Positions 57,693 through 64,000 of a stretch of DNA of 64,000 nucleotides are shown here, piece by piece. Source of the DNA: Pseudobdellovibrionaceae bacterium (lineage in GTDB: Bacteria > Bdellovibrionota > Bdellovibrionia > Bdellovibrionales > Bdellovibrionaceae); NCBI GenBank assembly GCA_019637875.1, contig JAHBUW010000012.1, positions 62,001 through 126,000 on the forward strand. The letters run 5' to 3'. The translations under genes and the position numbers were made by a program. Numbering within the stretch: the first letter of the stretch is position 1; each line of letters begins with the position of its first letter. The notes beneath the pieces were generated by a model, which saw nothing but the letters and a program-made list of their open reading frames with translations, had not been told where the DNA came from and did not search any database.

Positions 57693-58661
57693 TTAGTAGT
57701 TCTTCTTCAGGTCGAGGCCCGTGTACAGACTTGCGACCTCTTTGGCGTAACCGTTGAACAGCAAAGTGGGTTGCCGCTTCGGGAAAAAGCTTTTCGAAAG
57801 AACCCGCTCGGTCGCCTGCGACCAGCGCGGGTGATCGACCTCGGGATTCACGTTCGCGTAAAAACCATACTCGCTCGGCGCGAGCTCTTGCCAAAGCGTC
57901 TTCGGTTGGGTGGCGGTGAATTCGATTTTCACGATCGACTTGATGCTTTTGAAGCCGTACTTCCAAGGTACGACCAAGCGCAGGGGCGCGCCATTTTGTT
58001 TCGGCAGGGGTTTACCGTAAAGCCCCGTGGCGAGCAAGGTCAGCGGATGCCGGGCTTCTTCGAGCGTGAGGCCTTCCGTATAGGGCCACGGATAGTGCGG
58101 AAGCTTCGCGATATTGGGACCGATCTTCGCGTCGCCGAAGGTCGTGAACTTCACGAACTTCATGCCGGCCTTGGGCTTCAGCGCCGCGATCAAACGCCCC
58201 AGCTCGAAACCCGTCCACGGCACCACCATGGACCACGCCTCCACGCAGCGAAAACGGTAGACGCGCTCTTCTTCGCCGCCGCCCATTTCGATCAGCTCGC
58301 GCACGGAAAAGGCGCGCGCGTTCTCGGTGCCCGTGATTTCGACTTTCCACGCGGCGGGATCGAGTTTCCAGTTCTTCGTCGCGGGAGTGACGTCTTTGTC
58401 GAGATTGAATTCGTAGAAATTGTTGTACGAGGTCGCGAGTTCTTCGGGCGTGAGCGAAAGGCCCGCGCCGTCGAACTTCGCGTTCTTGCGGGCGGCGCCG
58501 TAAGCCTCGGCGGTCGCAAGCCCCGCGAGTCCCGCAAGTCCCGTTCGGGAAAGGAGAACGTGGCCCAGTCCCCAAAGGCTGCCGTGCCGCATGAATTGGC
58601 GGCGGTTGCGGTAAAAAACTTCGGGAGTCACGACGAGTTTCGGATCTTCTTCGCGCTTCAT
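57693..58661 (-). CDS. msrP: MsrP, molybdopterin methionine sulfoxide reductase
   Basis: The protein has 322 residues. A Tat-type signal (YRNRRQFMRHGSLWG) fits export of a folded molybdopterin enzyme. The Mo-ligating cysteine is in VYRFRCVEAWSMVVPWTGF (Cys139). Further signature segments are SYNNFYEFNLDKDV, LPHYPWPYTEGLTLEEARHP, PLRLVVPWKYGFKSIKSIVK and NPEVDHPRWSQATER. It reduces free or protein-bound methionine sulfoxide in the periplasm, together with MsrQ encoded downstream. A long N-terminal region before the Tat motif is usual in this family. Confidence 0.97.
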   Translation of the reverse strand: MKREEDPKLVVTPEVFYRNRRQFMRHGSLWGLGHVLLSRTGLAGLAGLATAEAYGAARKNAKFDGAGLSLTPEELATSYNNFYEFNLDKDVTPATKNWKLDPAAWKVEITGTENARAFSVRELIEMGGGEEERVYRFRCVEAWSMVVPWTGFELGRLIAALKPKAGMKFVKFTTFGDAKIGPNIAKLPHYPWPYTEGLTLEEARHPLTLLATGLYGKPLPKQNGAPLRLVVPWKYGFKSIKSIVKIEFTATQPKTLWQELAPSEYGFYANVNPEVDHPRWSQATERVLSKSFFPKRQPTLLFNGYAKEVASLYTGLDLKKNY

Positions 58662-58727
58662 CCCCTCAGCCTGAAACCCGAGGCTTCTTCGCGCAAGCTT
58701 GGCCGCGTCAACGTCGTGAACGCGCGG

Positions 58728-59831
58728 TCAAATCAACTGGCTCCGCGTGCGCGCGGCGAGCTCGCCCAAGTCCGGATCATCCAGGAGCGCCTCGACCTCC
58801 GGAAGCAAAGCGAGCAGGCGGCGGTTGCCGATGACGACCAGGGCATTTCTCCTGAGGCCCACGGGTTTCGCGCGCGACAAAGGCGTCGTCTTCAAAAGGC
58901 GGCGCAGGTCCGTATCCGTCATCGTTAAAACCTCGCGCAGCTCCGACGCCATCGCGGCGTCGTCGCCGGGCAGAAGGGGCGCGGCATTCAAGACCGCTTC
59001 CCCGCGCAGAGGCTTCGCGTTCCACGGGCAGACGCTTTGGCAGATGTCGCAGCCGAAAAACCAATCGCCGAAGCGGGAAGAAAGCTCCGGCGGTGCGAGC
59101 GCGCGCGACTCGATCGTCCAGTACGAAATGCATTTCGTCGCGTTGAGCGCGCGCGGCGCTTCGAGCGCGCCCGTGGGGCAGGCGTCCAGGCAGCGGGTGC
59201 AGTTGCCGCAGAAATCCGGCAGCGGCGCGGGCTCCATGCTCACCGGCACGGTCGAAAGGATCGCGCCGATGAAAAAGAACGAGCCTTTTTTGGGATGAAT
59301 CAAACAGGTGTTTTTACCGACCCAGCCCAGGCCCGCTTGGCGGGCGAGATCGCGTTCTAAAACGGGGAGTGAATCCGTGCCCGCGCGAAAACCCGCGCCG
59401 GGGAACAGCTCTTCCAAATGCCGCGCGAGGCTTTTCAGTTCATCGCCGAACTCCTCGTGATAATCGCGGCCCCGCGCGTAGGCGGCCATACGCAAATTCG
59501 CGAAGACGCCATGAGGTTTGACGGGCGGCACGTAGGATTTGGTCACCAAAATCAGACTGCGCACGCCCGGGAGCAGCAGCGCCGGATCCCGCTTCAACGC
59601 CAAGTGGCGGGCGAGGTACTCCATCTCGCCGTGATGCCCTTTTTCAAGCCAGGCCTCGTAAGTCTCGAGCGTCTCTACGCCTTGAAACGGAATCCATTTC
59701 GCGTCCATCCAATCGCGGCACTCTTGGCGCGACGTGAGGAGGCTTTGGAGGCACTGATCGGCGTTTTGCCGCGTGGCTATTTCGGGTGTGACGGCGGTCG
59801 GCGTGCCGGTCTTTGGAGTGCCTGTGGACAA
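58728..59831 (-). CDS. queG: Epoxyqueuosine reductase
   Basis: The protein has 367 residues. It performs the last step of queuosine tRNA modification, reducing epoxyqueuosine with cobalamin and two [4Fe-4S] clusters. The clusters are bound by FCGNCTRCLDACPTGALEAP and FGCDICQSVCPWN. Other motifs are MEYLARHLALKRDPALLLPG, ARGRDYHEEFGDELKSLARH and GLGWVGKNTCLIHPKKGSFF. I chose a TTG start at 59831, because AGGGAG lies 7 nt upstream and gives normal length. A longer open frame runs antisense through the neighbouring polymerase gene and is not credible. A HEAT-like C-terminal tail is present. Confidence 0.94.
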   Translation of the reverse strand: MSTGTPKTGTPTAVTPEIATRQNADQCLQSLLTSRQECRDWMDAKWIPFQGVETLETYEAWLEKGHHGEMEYLARHLALKRDPALLLPGVRSLILVTKSYVPPVKPHGVFANLRMAAYARGRDYHEEFGDELKSLARHLEELFPGAGFRAGTDSLPVLERDLARQAGLGWVGKNTCLIHPKKGSFFFIGAILSTVPVSMEPAPLPDFCGNCTRCLDACPTGALEAPRALNATKCISYWTIESRALAPPELSSRFGDWFFGCDICQSVCPWNAKPLRGEAVLNAAPLLPGDDAAMASELREVLTMTDTDLRRLLKTTPLSRAKPVGLRRNALVVIGNRRLLALLPEVEALLDDPDLGELAARTRSQLI

Positions 59832-59858
59832 ACTGAAAACTCCCTGTTCTGATGGGGC

Positions 59859-61082
59859 ATGCCGACGCCGATGACGCTCCCGTTTTTTGAGCATCCCGAT
59901 GCTGCTGTCGTAAAGAGCATTTATCACAGTCTCGGACGTGAGGGCCATCAGCTTTTGATCGTCGGCGGTGCCGTCCGCGATTGGATTCGGGGCGAGCCGC
60001 CCAAAGACCTCGATTTGGTCACGACGGCGACTCCCGATGAGCTGGAGCGCATTTTCCCGAAGACGGTGCCGGTGGGTAAGGTTTTCGGGGTCATGATCGT
60101 GGTCGAAGGCGAGAAGTCCTTCGAGGTCGCGACGCTCAGAACCGAAGGGCGTTATCTGGACGGCCGTCATCCCGAAAAGGTCGTCTGGGGCACCATCGAT
60201 CAGGATGTGCACCGCCGCGATTTCACGATCAACTCGATTTACTACGATCCGTTTAAGGGCGTGGTTTACGATCTCGTCGGCGGGCTTGCCGATCTGAAGG
60301 ATGGCATCCTGCGCACGGTGGGTGAGCCCCGCCGCCGGTTCGACGAGGATCATCTGCGCGTGCTGCGCGCTTACCGGTTTCGCGCGCAGACCGGATTTAC
60401 TTTCGATCATCAGCTGAAGGGGGCGCTGAAAGAATCGCTCCCGCTGCTCGCGGACGTGACGGGGGAAAGAAAACGCGAAGAGCTGAGTCGGCTTTTCGCG
60501 GCCCCGCACCGCGGGCAGGTCATCGAAGAGATGGTGAACGAAGGCGTCTTCAAAATTTTGCTGCCGCAGGTGGATCTCGACTTCAAGGCCTACCGTGAAT
60601 GGCAGTCCGAGCAGACGGTGCGCATGATCGGGCTTTTCCGCTGGCTCACGGTGCTTTACCGTGAAACGGGAAAATCCGCCGTGCAGACCTTCGGGGAGCT
60701 TTTGAAGCTCAGCCGCGACGAGAAAAAAGCCCTCGACGAGGCCCTGATCTTCTGGCAGCAGCCGGGGATTTTAGAGCAGTTGTCGCTCGCGGAACTCACG
60801 CTGAAGTTGTGGAGTCCGCACTTTCGAACGGGTTTGGAGCAGTATCTGCACGAGTTTGCGCCGACTCCCGAAATCCAAACGAAAGTCGACGAGGCCCGGC
60901 GCCTGAAAAACCGCTGGGGGGCGCGTACGCCGCCGCCCTGGATGTCGGCGAAGGATTTTCCGGAGCTCACGGGGGCGGCCCTCGGCGAACGTTTGAAGAA
61001 CGAATATCATGAACAGATCGTCAGCGAAGCGGCGAACCGCGAGGAGTTTCTGAAGTGGAAGACCAAAGCGCCCGCCAAATAA
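59859..61082 (+). CDS. tRNA nucleotidyltransferase / poly(A) polymerase family
   Basis: The protein has 407 residues. The class II nucleotidyltransferase head contains LLIVGGAVRDWIRG and DLDLVTTATPDELERIFP (catalytic D-x-D), EVATLRTEGRYLDGRHPEKV, RRDFTINSIYYDPF, and RRRFDEDHLRVLRAYRFRAQ, followed by the neck KREELSRLF. It adds CCA to tRNA 3' ends or adenylates RNA; these two activities are not separable here. No HD domain is visible. It diverges from queG with 27 nt between starts and overlaps the RDD gene downstream. Confidence 0.93.
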   Translation: MPTPMTLPFFEHPDAAVVKSIYHSLGREGHQLLIVGGAVRDWIRGEPPKDLDLVTTATPDELERIFPKTVPVGKVFGVMIVVEGEKSFEVATLRTEGRYLDGRHPEKVVWGTIDQDVHRRDFTINSIYYDPFKGVVYDLVGGLADLKDGILRTVGEPRRRFDEDHLRVLRAYRFRAQTGFTFDHQLKGALKESLPLLADVTGERKREELSRLFAAPHRGQVIEEMVNEGVFKILLPQVDLDFKAYREWQSEQTVRMIGLFRWLTVLYRETGKSAVQTFGELLKLSRDEKKALDEALIFWQQPGILEQLSLAELTLKLWSPHFRTGLEQYLHEFAPTPEIQTKVDEARRLKNRWGARTPPPWMSAKDFPELTGAALGERLKNEYHEQIVSEAANREEFLKWKTKAPAK

Positions 61083-61582
61083 GACATCACATCCCCACGC
61101 TCACGCGGCGGTTTTACGCGTTCTATATCGACGAGGGATTGCGGATCACTTTTTTCCTGCCGTTCTTTTTCATGAATCTCGGCGAGCTCGGGCTTTTCGG
61201 CGATCCCGTGAAGAGCGTCGCGAGCCTCGCGCTCGGGATCGTGACCTACCTCGCCTTCCGCATGGCGTGCCTGTATTTCTTGGGCGCAAGCCTCGGGAAA
61301 CTGGCGTGCGGCCTGCGGGTCGTGGACCGTGAAACGGGCGGGGAGCTTCAGCCGATTCAGGTCATGCTTCGGGTGATTGCGGACGAACTCGCGATCTTTT
61401 TCGCCTTCGCGCCCCGGGCGCTGGCCCTTTTTCGCTGGGACCGGACCCATCTTTCGGATTGGATTGCCGAGACCCGGGTGGTCAGCCTGAAAGAGCAAGC
61501 CTACATTCCCGAGCTGCGCCCGGTGGCGGGATCGATCCTCGTGCTTTTGGGGCTCTTTTGGGGCGCGGCCGCCTGGCTTTAG
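61055..61582 (+). CDS. RDD-family membrane protein
   Basis: The protein has 175 residues with about four hydrophobic segments. The RDD signature appears as LTRRFYAFYIDEGLRITFFL near the start, in which the usual R-x-x-A-x-x-I-D is conserved, followed by LGASLGKLACGLRVVDRETG and RTHLSDWIAETRVV. The function of the family is unknown; some members transport Na+ or K+. A GTG at 61055 lies within the polymerase gene (28 nt overlap), so the genes are coupled. Confidence 0.85.
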   Translation: MEDQSARQIRHHIPTLTRRFYAFYIDEGLRITFFLPFFFMNLGELGLFGDPVKSVASLALGIVTYLAFRMACLYFLGASLGKLACGLRVVDRETGGELQPIQVMLRVIADELAIFFAFAPRALALFRWDRTHLSDWIAETRVVSLKEQAYIPELRPVAGSILVLLGLFWGAAAWL

Positions 61583-61678
61583 CCCCTCGTTGTAAGCTCT
61601 CCCTGTCCGAATCCTTACAGTCGAGGGTGACGATCTTTGGCGCTACATTGGGCCCCACAAGAAGACTGGGGTGGTCGA

Positions 61679-62041
61679 ATGGGGATTCGTCTCGCGGTAT
61701 TGGGGTGTCTTTGTCTCTGGGGTGCGGTCGGGTCCGCGGACTCGATTTTTTCGGGGGCGCCGAGTGGCGCGAACCGGCCCGGGCCGGTCATGATCTTGAG
61801 CCCCGGCATCAATGATCTCATTCTGGAAGACGCCTGCGCGCGGGCGACGCACGATCGCCTGAAAGCGGACGCCAAGAAGTCCCGGGCGGATATGATCGTC
61901 GTCGAGGATCTGCGCGCGGTGGAAAGCGGGAAGTCCTATGAGGTGAAACTCGAAGGCCGCTCGTCTTTCGTCGCTCGGACGAAGATCACGGGGCGAAGCT
62001 GCGCGGTGGCGCAATTCCCTAGCCGGTCCAAAATCTTTTAA
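61679..62041 (+). CDS. Small exported protein of unknown function
   Basis: The protein has 120 residues. Signal peptide MGIRLAVLGCLCLWGAVGSA is followed by a short domain with MILSPGINDLILEDACARAT, ADMIVVEDLRAVESG and a final KITGRSCAVAQFP. Two Cys residues in the mature part could form one disulfide. GGTGG lies before the ATG at 61679, which gives a clean signal; a longer frame from 61637 does not. It is followed by a terminator. No family recognised. Confidence 0.6.
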   Translation: MGIRLAVLGCLCLWGAVGSADSIFSGAPSGANRPGPVMILSPGINDLILEDACARATHDRLKADAKKSRADMIVVEDLRAVESGKSYEVKLEGRSSFVARTKITGRSCAVAQFPSRSKIF

Positions 62042-62115
62042 TCGATTTTCTAACCGCAACATAATCCCTGCAGTTTGAAAGAACCTGGACTATTTCCAGG
62101 CCTTGATCCTAAGGC

Positions 62116-62150
62116 GGCGACCGATTCGGTCGCCGTTTTGCGTTTTCTCC
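62116..62150 (+). terminator. Rho-independent terminator
   Basis: GGCGACC, loop GATTC, GGTCGCC forms a strong stem followed by GTTTTGCGTTTT. It is 75 nt downstream of the small exported-protein stop and separates it from the LuxR-type regulator. Confidence 0.75.
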
Positions 62151-62457
62151 CCTCGAAAAGTCGGTCCAGTTTCAAAAAAATGTGGCCCGAAGGTCTTGCG
62201 TGGGTCTTGTTTTATTGTCAGACTTTGAGACAGGAACGCTTTGCAGAATTCGTCGAGCACGACGAGTGAAAAGTCGGGCAGGTCGGGGAACCGAAACGGG
62301 ACCTTCAGACAAGAAGCCAGACCTGTGAACGGGCAGCGGGGAAGAAAGTTAAACCTACTCACCCAAGTCAAGAGGACGACGGGGGTAGGAAAAAGACGAA
62401 CGACGCTAACCAGGGTGAAACCGATTGGTGTCTAAACAAAAAAGGGGAGGAGCAAGG
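62151..62457 (+). promoter_or_regulatory. Long leader of the LuxR-type regulator, no gene seen
   Basis: This 307-bp stretch precedes the LuxR-type gene. It contains an A/T-richer block near 62205-62230 (TTGTTTTATTGTCAGAC) that could hold the promoter, and then a purine-rich run of about 200 nt with no credible coding frame. The strong site GGGGAGGAGC is at its end. If the promoter is near 62215, the mRNA leader would exceed 200 nt and could carry regulation, but I see no known riboswitch. Confidence 0.3.
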
Positions 62458-62856
62458 ATGCTCAGAGATATCCTGATTCAAAAAGGTCTGTCGAACCGCG
62501 AAGCCGAAGTTGCAGAACTCGTTTCGAAAGGTCTTTCCAACAAGGAAGTTGCGAACCAATTGTTTGTCACAGAAAAAACTGTGAAGTTTCACCTGACCAA
62601 CATCTACAAGAAGATGAACGTCAAATCGCGCGCGCAGTTGATCGTGTGGTGTTTGCCTCACTTGGGTTTCGTCGAGTCGAACGAAACAACCAAAGAGAAC
62701 ACTCTCAATATGGCGTCGGGCGCTCAAGTTGCTCAAACCATCCCCGCGGGCGTTGCGACCGTCGGTGGCATCCAGACAATCATTCCCGGTCGTTCGAATG
62801 ACCTCGGCGGTGGAAACCGCGGTGGTAATACCGACGCCGGCGCAATGGGTCTCTAA
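62458..62856 (+). CDS. Orphan LuxR-type (GerE) DNA-binding protein
   Basis: The protein has 132 residues. The first 68 residues are a complete LuxR/GerE helix-turn-helix: LSNREAEVAELVSKGLSNKE, then VANQLFVTEKTVKFHLTNIY and KKMNVKSRAQLIVWCLPHLG. There is no receiver or ligand domain in front of it. A C-terminal tail of about 65 residues is rich in Gly, Ala, Thr and Asn (LGGGNRGGNTDAGAMGL) and looks disordered. It is therefore a stand-alone regulator, perhaps controlled by its level or by partner binding to the tail. The ATG at 62458 follows GGGGAGGAGC. The thioesterase gene follows after 24 nt. Confidence 0.9.
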   Translation: MLRDILIQKGLSNREAEVAELVSKGLSNKEVANQLFVTEKTVKFHLTNIYKKMNVKSRAQLIVWCLPHLGFVESNETTKENTLNMASGAQVAQTIPAGVATVGGIQTIIPGRSNDLGGGNRGGNTDAGAMGL

Positions 62857-62880
62857 GCCCAGCTCCACGAGGTCATCACC

Positions 62881-63363
62881 ATGGCAGGTAAACCGGTCTC
62901 GGATTCCGAAGTGGTGATGACCGAACTCGTTCTTCCCTCACATACCAACTCCCTCGACAGTATTTTCGGGGGAGTTGTCATGTCCTGGATCGACATCTGC
63001 GGGGCCATCGCGGCCCAGCGGCATGCCTCCAGCGAAGTCGTCACCGCGTCCATCGACGATCTTCACTTCATCGCGCCCGTCTACAAAGGCTGGGTCGTCA
63101 ATCTGAAAGCCTCGGTCAATTTCGTTTCGAAAACCTCCATGGAGGTCGGTGTGCGCGTCGACGCGGAAAATCCGCGGACGGGCGACACCTTCCACACCGC
63201 GAGCGCCTACCTGACGTTCGTGGCCATCGGTCCCGACGGGAAGCCCCATCCGGTCCCGCCGCTCCTGCTGGAGTCCGACGAACAAAAGCGTCGCCATCAG
63301 GCCGCGCAGACGCGTCGGTCGCTGCGTGTGCAACGCCGGAAAATCTCGGAGACGAAAGCGTGA
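62881..63363 (+). CDS. Hotdog-fold acyl-CoA thioesterase
   Basis: The protein has 160 residues and belongs to the YciA/BACH-type family. The hotdog signature is MTELVLPSHTNSLDSIFGGV, then VMSWIDICGAIAAQRHAS, DDLHFIAPVYKGWVVNLKAS, and MEVGVRVDAENPRTGDTFHT. It would hydrolyse acyl-CoA esters in the cytoplasm. A basic C-terminal helix (KRRHQAAQTRRSLRVQRRK) is an extension. Its TGA overlaps the GTG start of the lipoprotein gene that follows. Confidence 0.92.
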   Translation: MAGKPVSDSEVVMTELVLPSHTNSLDSIFGGVVMSWIDICGAIAAQRHASSEVVTASIDDLHFIAPVYKGWVVNLKASVNFVSKTSMEVGVRVDAENPRTGDTFHTASAYLTFVAIGPDGKPHPVPPLLLESDEQKRRHQAAQTRRSLRVQRRKISETKA

Positions 63364-63764
63364 TCGCCGCTCGCGCGCTCGGTGTGGGACTGCTGCTGTT
63401 CTTCGCCGCCTGCAGTTCGCGCACGCCCCGTGAGTCGGCCCCCAAAGAATCGACGGTTCCCGTGACGGAAGAACCCGCGCTCCCGCCCGATCCCGTGCGT
63501 GACGAAGCCGCGCGCGAACTCGAAGCGACTTGCGTAAAACTTGCGCGCCTCAAAGCGCCCGCCGCGATCTGCGGCTGTGTTTCGCGCAATCACCGTCAGC
63601 GTCTCTCCGCGCAGGACCTGCGTTTACTCATCAAGAAATACCAATCCGGTCGCAAAGGCCTGGCCCCGCGCACGCCGAGCGAAGAGCAGCTCTTCCTCTA
63701 CGACACAGGCGTCGCCGCCGAATGCGCGAAGAACGCCGCTTACATCGTGCCCGAGGAGCCGTAA
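63360..63764 (+). CDS. Small putative lipoprotein
   Basis: The protein has 134 residues. A GTG start overlapping the thioesterase stop (GTGA) gives the lipoprotein signal ARALGVGLLLFFAAC with Cys18 or so. A Pro/Glu-rich linker of about 25 residues follows, then a helical domain with LEATCVKLARLKAPAAICGC, SAQDLRLLIKKYQSG and AAECAKNAAYI. Four cysteines suggest disulfides. The last codons and stop lie in the first unit of a 26-bp tandem repeat. Function unknown. Confidence 0.7.
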   Translation: MIAARALGVGLLLFFAACSSRTPRESAPKESTVPVTEEPALPPDPVRDEAARELEATCVKLARLKAPAAICGCVSRNHRQRLSAQDLRLLIKKYQSGRKGLAPRTPSEEQLFLYDTGVAAECAKNAAYIVPEEP

Positions 63765-63827
63765 GGCGACTTCCGCATTCAGAGCCGTAAGGCGACCTCC
63801 GTATTCGGAGCCGTAAGGCTTTCACCG
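63756..63827. repeat. Three tandem 26-bp repeats across the lipoprotein stop
   Basis: Units start at 63756, 63782 and 63808 and open with GAGCCGTAAGG; the first two are near-identical over 26 bp, the third diverges after 12 bp. The first unit supplies the lipoprotein's final Glu-Pro and TAA. Each copy repeats the same codons and stop, so read-through or slippage would not extend the protein far. Confidence 0.8.
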
Positions 63828-63853
63828 TGTCCTTCCCAACTTTGTCTCATCCC

Positions 63854-63894
63854 GAGACGCTCGGGTCAGACTTGTCAGCCGTGACGAGCGTCTC
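63854..63894. promoter_or_regulatory. 10-bp inverted repeat before the last gene
   Basis: GAGACGCTCG (63854-63863) and CGAGCGTCTC (63885-63894) are perfectly complementary with a 21-nt loop, about 60-100 nt upstream of the ATG at 63956. It could be an operator or a leader hairpin; there is no T-tract after it, so a terminator is less likely. Confidence 0.5.
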
Positions 63895-63955
63895 CGCCAT
63901 TTAAACTGGTTTCCAGAGGCCGGTCGTGTGGATCGGTCCCGCAAAAGGGGAAACC

Positions 63956-64000
63956 ATGCTGACGCCGAAAAGCCTGAAATCGATCCTGTTCCTGATGTTG
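63956..64000 (+). CDS. Start of a probable exported protein, cut by the window edge
   Basis: An ATG at 63956, preceded by AAAAGGGGAAA, opens a frame that reads MLTPKSLKSILFLML to the window end. A basic N-region followed by hydrophobic residues suggests a signal peptide or membrane anchor. Nothing more can be said from 15 codons. Confidence 0.5.
   Translation, partial: MLTPKSLKSILFLML

Noticed and set aside
59832-60509. N-terminal extension of queG by 226 codons
   Set aside because: It would be antisense to the nucleotidyltransferase head domain. The TTG at 59831 with a good ribosome site gives the normal QueG length.
63756-63827. Possible small CRISPR array
   Set aside because: Repeats are directly adjacent with no spacers, include a gene's stop codon, and no cas gene is nearby.
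1-64000. tRNA, rRNA, prophage or insertion sequence
   Set aside because: No cloverleaf-like block, rRNA-like stretch, transposase, integrase or terminal inverted repeats were recognised by eye. A covariance-model scan would be needed to exclude a single tRNA.

Overview
The window is GC-rich, gene-dense bacterial chromosome with no rRNA or tRNA gene that I could see. The style fits a Gram-negative deltaproteobacterial-type bacterium, most likely Bdellovibrionota. The basis is many signal-peptide proteins and lipoproteins, outer-membrane barrels, an HNH endonuclease with a DUF222-like N-terminus, a C5-pathway heme operon with an internally Cys-rich ferrochelatase, and the mix of tryptophan 2,3-dioxygenase, SelO, HiPIP and MsrPQ. 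This placement is inference from gene content; nothing in the window proves it.

Layout. 1-5.8 kb: a mixed patch with a partial RelE/HigB-like toxin, a SUMF1-type protein, an S4 protein, DUF1428, a decayed serine hydrolase, a methyltransferase and several exported proteins. 5.9-12.7 kb: DUF3750, a LysR regulator, a CHASE-GAF-HisKA-REC hybrid kinase, an amine-oxidase gene broken by an internal deletion, and a lipoprotein hydrolase. 12.8-18.1 kb: rsmG with two small membrane proteins, a catalase-like protein, a TetR regulator and an S41 protease. 18.2-29.3 kb (minus strand): a tightly overlapping ten-gene operon hemA-hemCD-hemL-histidine kinase-response regulator-hemE-hemN-hemG-hemH-hemB. It encodes every step from glutamyl-tRNA to protoheme and has a two-component system in its middle. 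29.6-40.1 kb: a CBS-PAS protein, a secreted HNH-like nuclease, a TetR-TolC-RND efflux operon without an adaptor gene, SelO, and a high-potential iron-sulfur protein. 40.1-49.4 kb: a fatty acyl-CoA ligase, a peroxiredoxin with a histone-H1-like tail, a KynB-like cyclase, a secreted c-heme protein, and tryptophan dioxygenase coupled to an arginase-fold hydrolase. 49.6-55.7 kb: a small barrel protein, three tandem paralogous lipoproteins, an MFS transporter, a degenerate HD-GYP protein and a protein with a CheZ/FliM-like tail. 55.8-64 kb: an HNH endonuclease, MsrPQ, QueG, a CCA/poly(A) polymerase, RDD, an orphan LuxR-type regulator, a thioesterase, a lipoprotein and the start of one more gene.

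Together, the heme operon, two heme-using enzymes (KynA, and MsrQ as heme-binding partner of MsrP), the c-heme protein and the HiPIP suggest an aerobic, respiring cell with substantial heme and Fe-S demand. Translational coupling (ATGA/GTGA overlaps) is pervasive. At least five convergent gene pairs share their stop codons in a 4-nt overlap. I found no CRISPR array, prophage or insertion sequence. The most distinctive items are the regulated all-in-one heme operon, the peroxiredoxin with a DNA-binding-like tail, the three-segment hairpin region at 46.7 kb, and a palindrome repeated in and around the HNH gene. All function calls are from reading sequences, without database searches.
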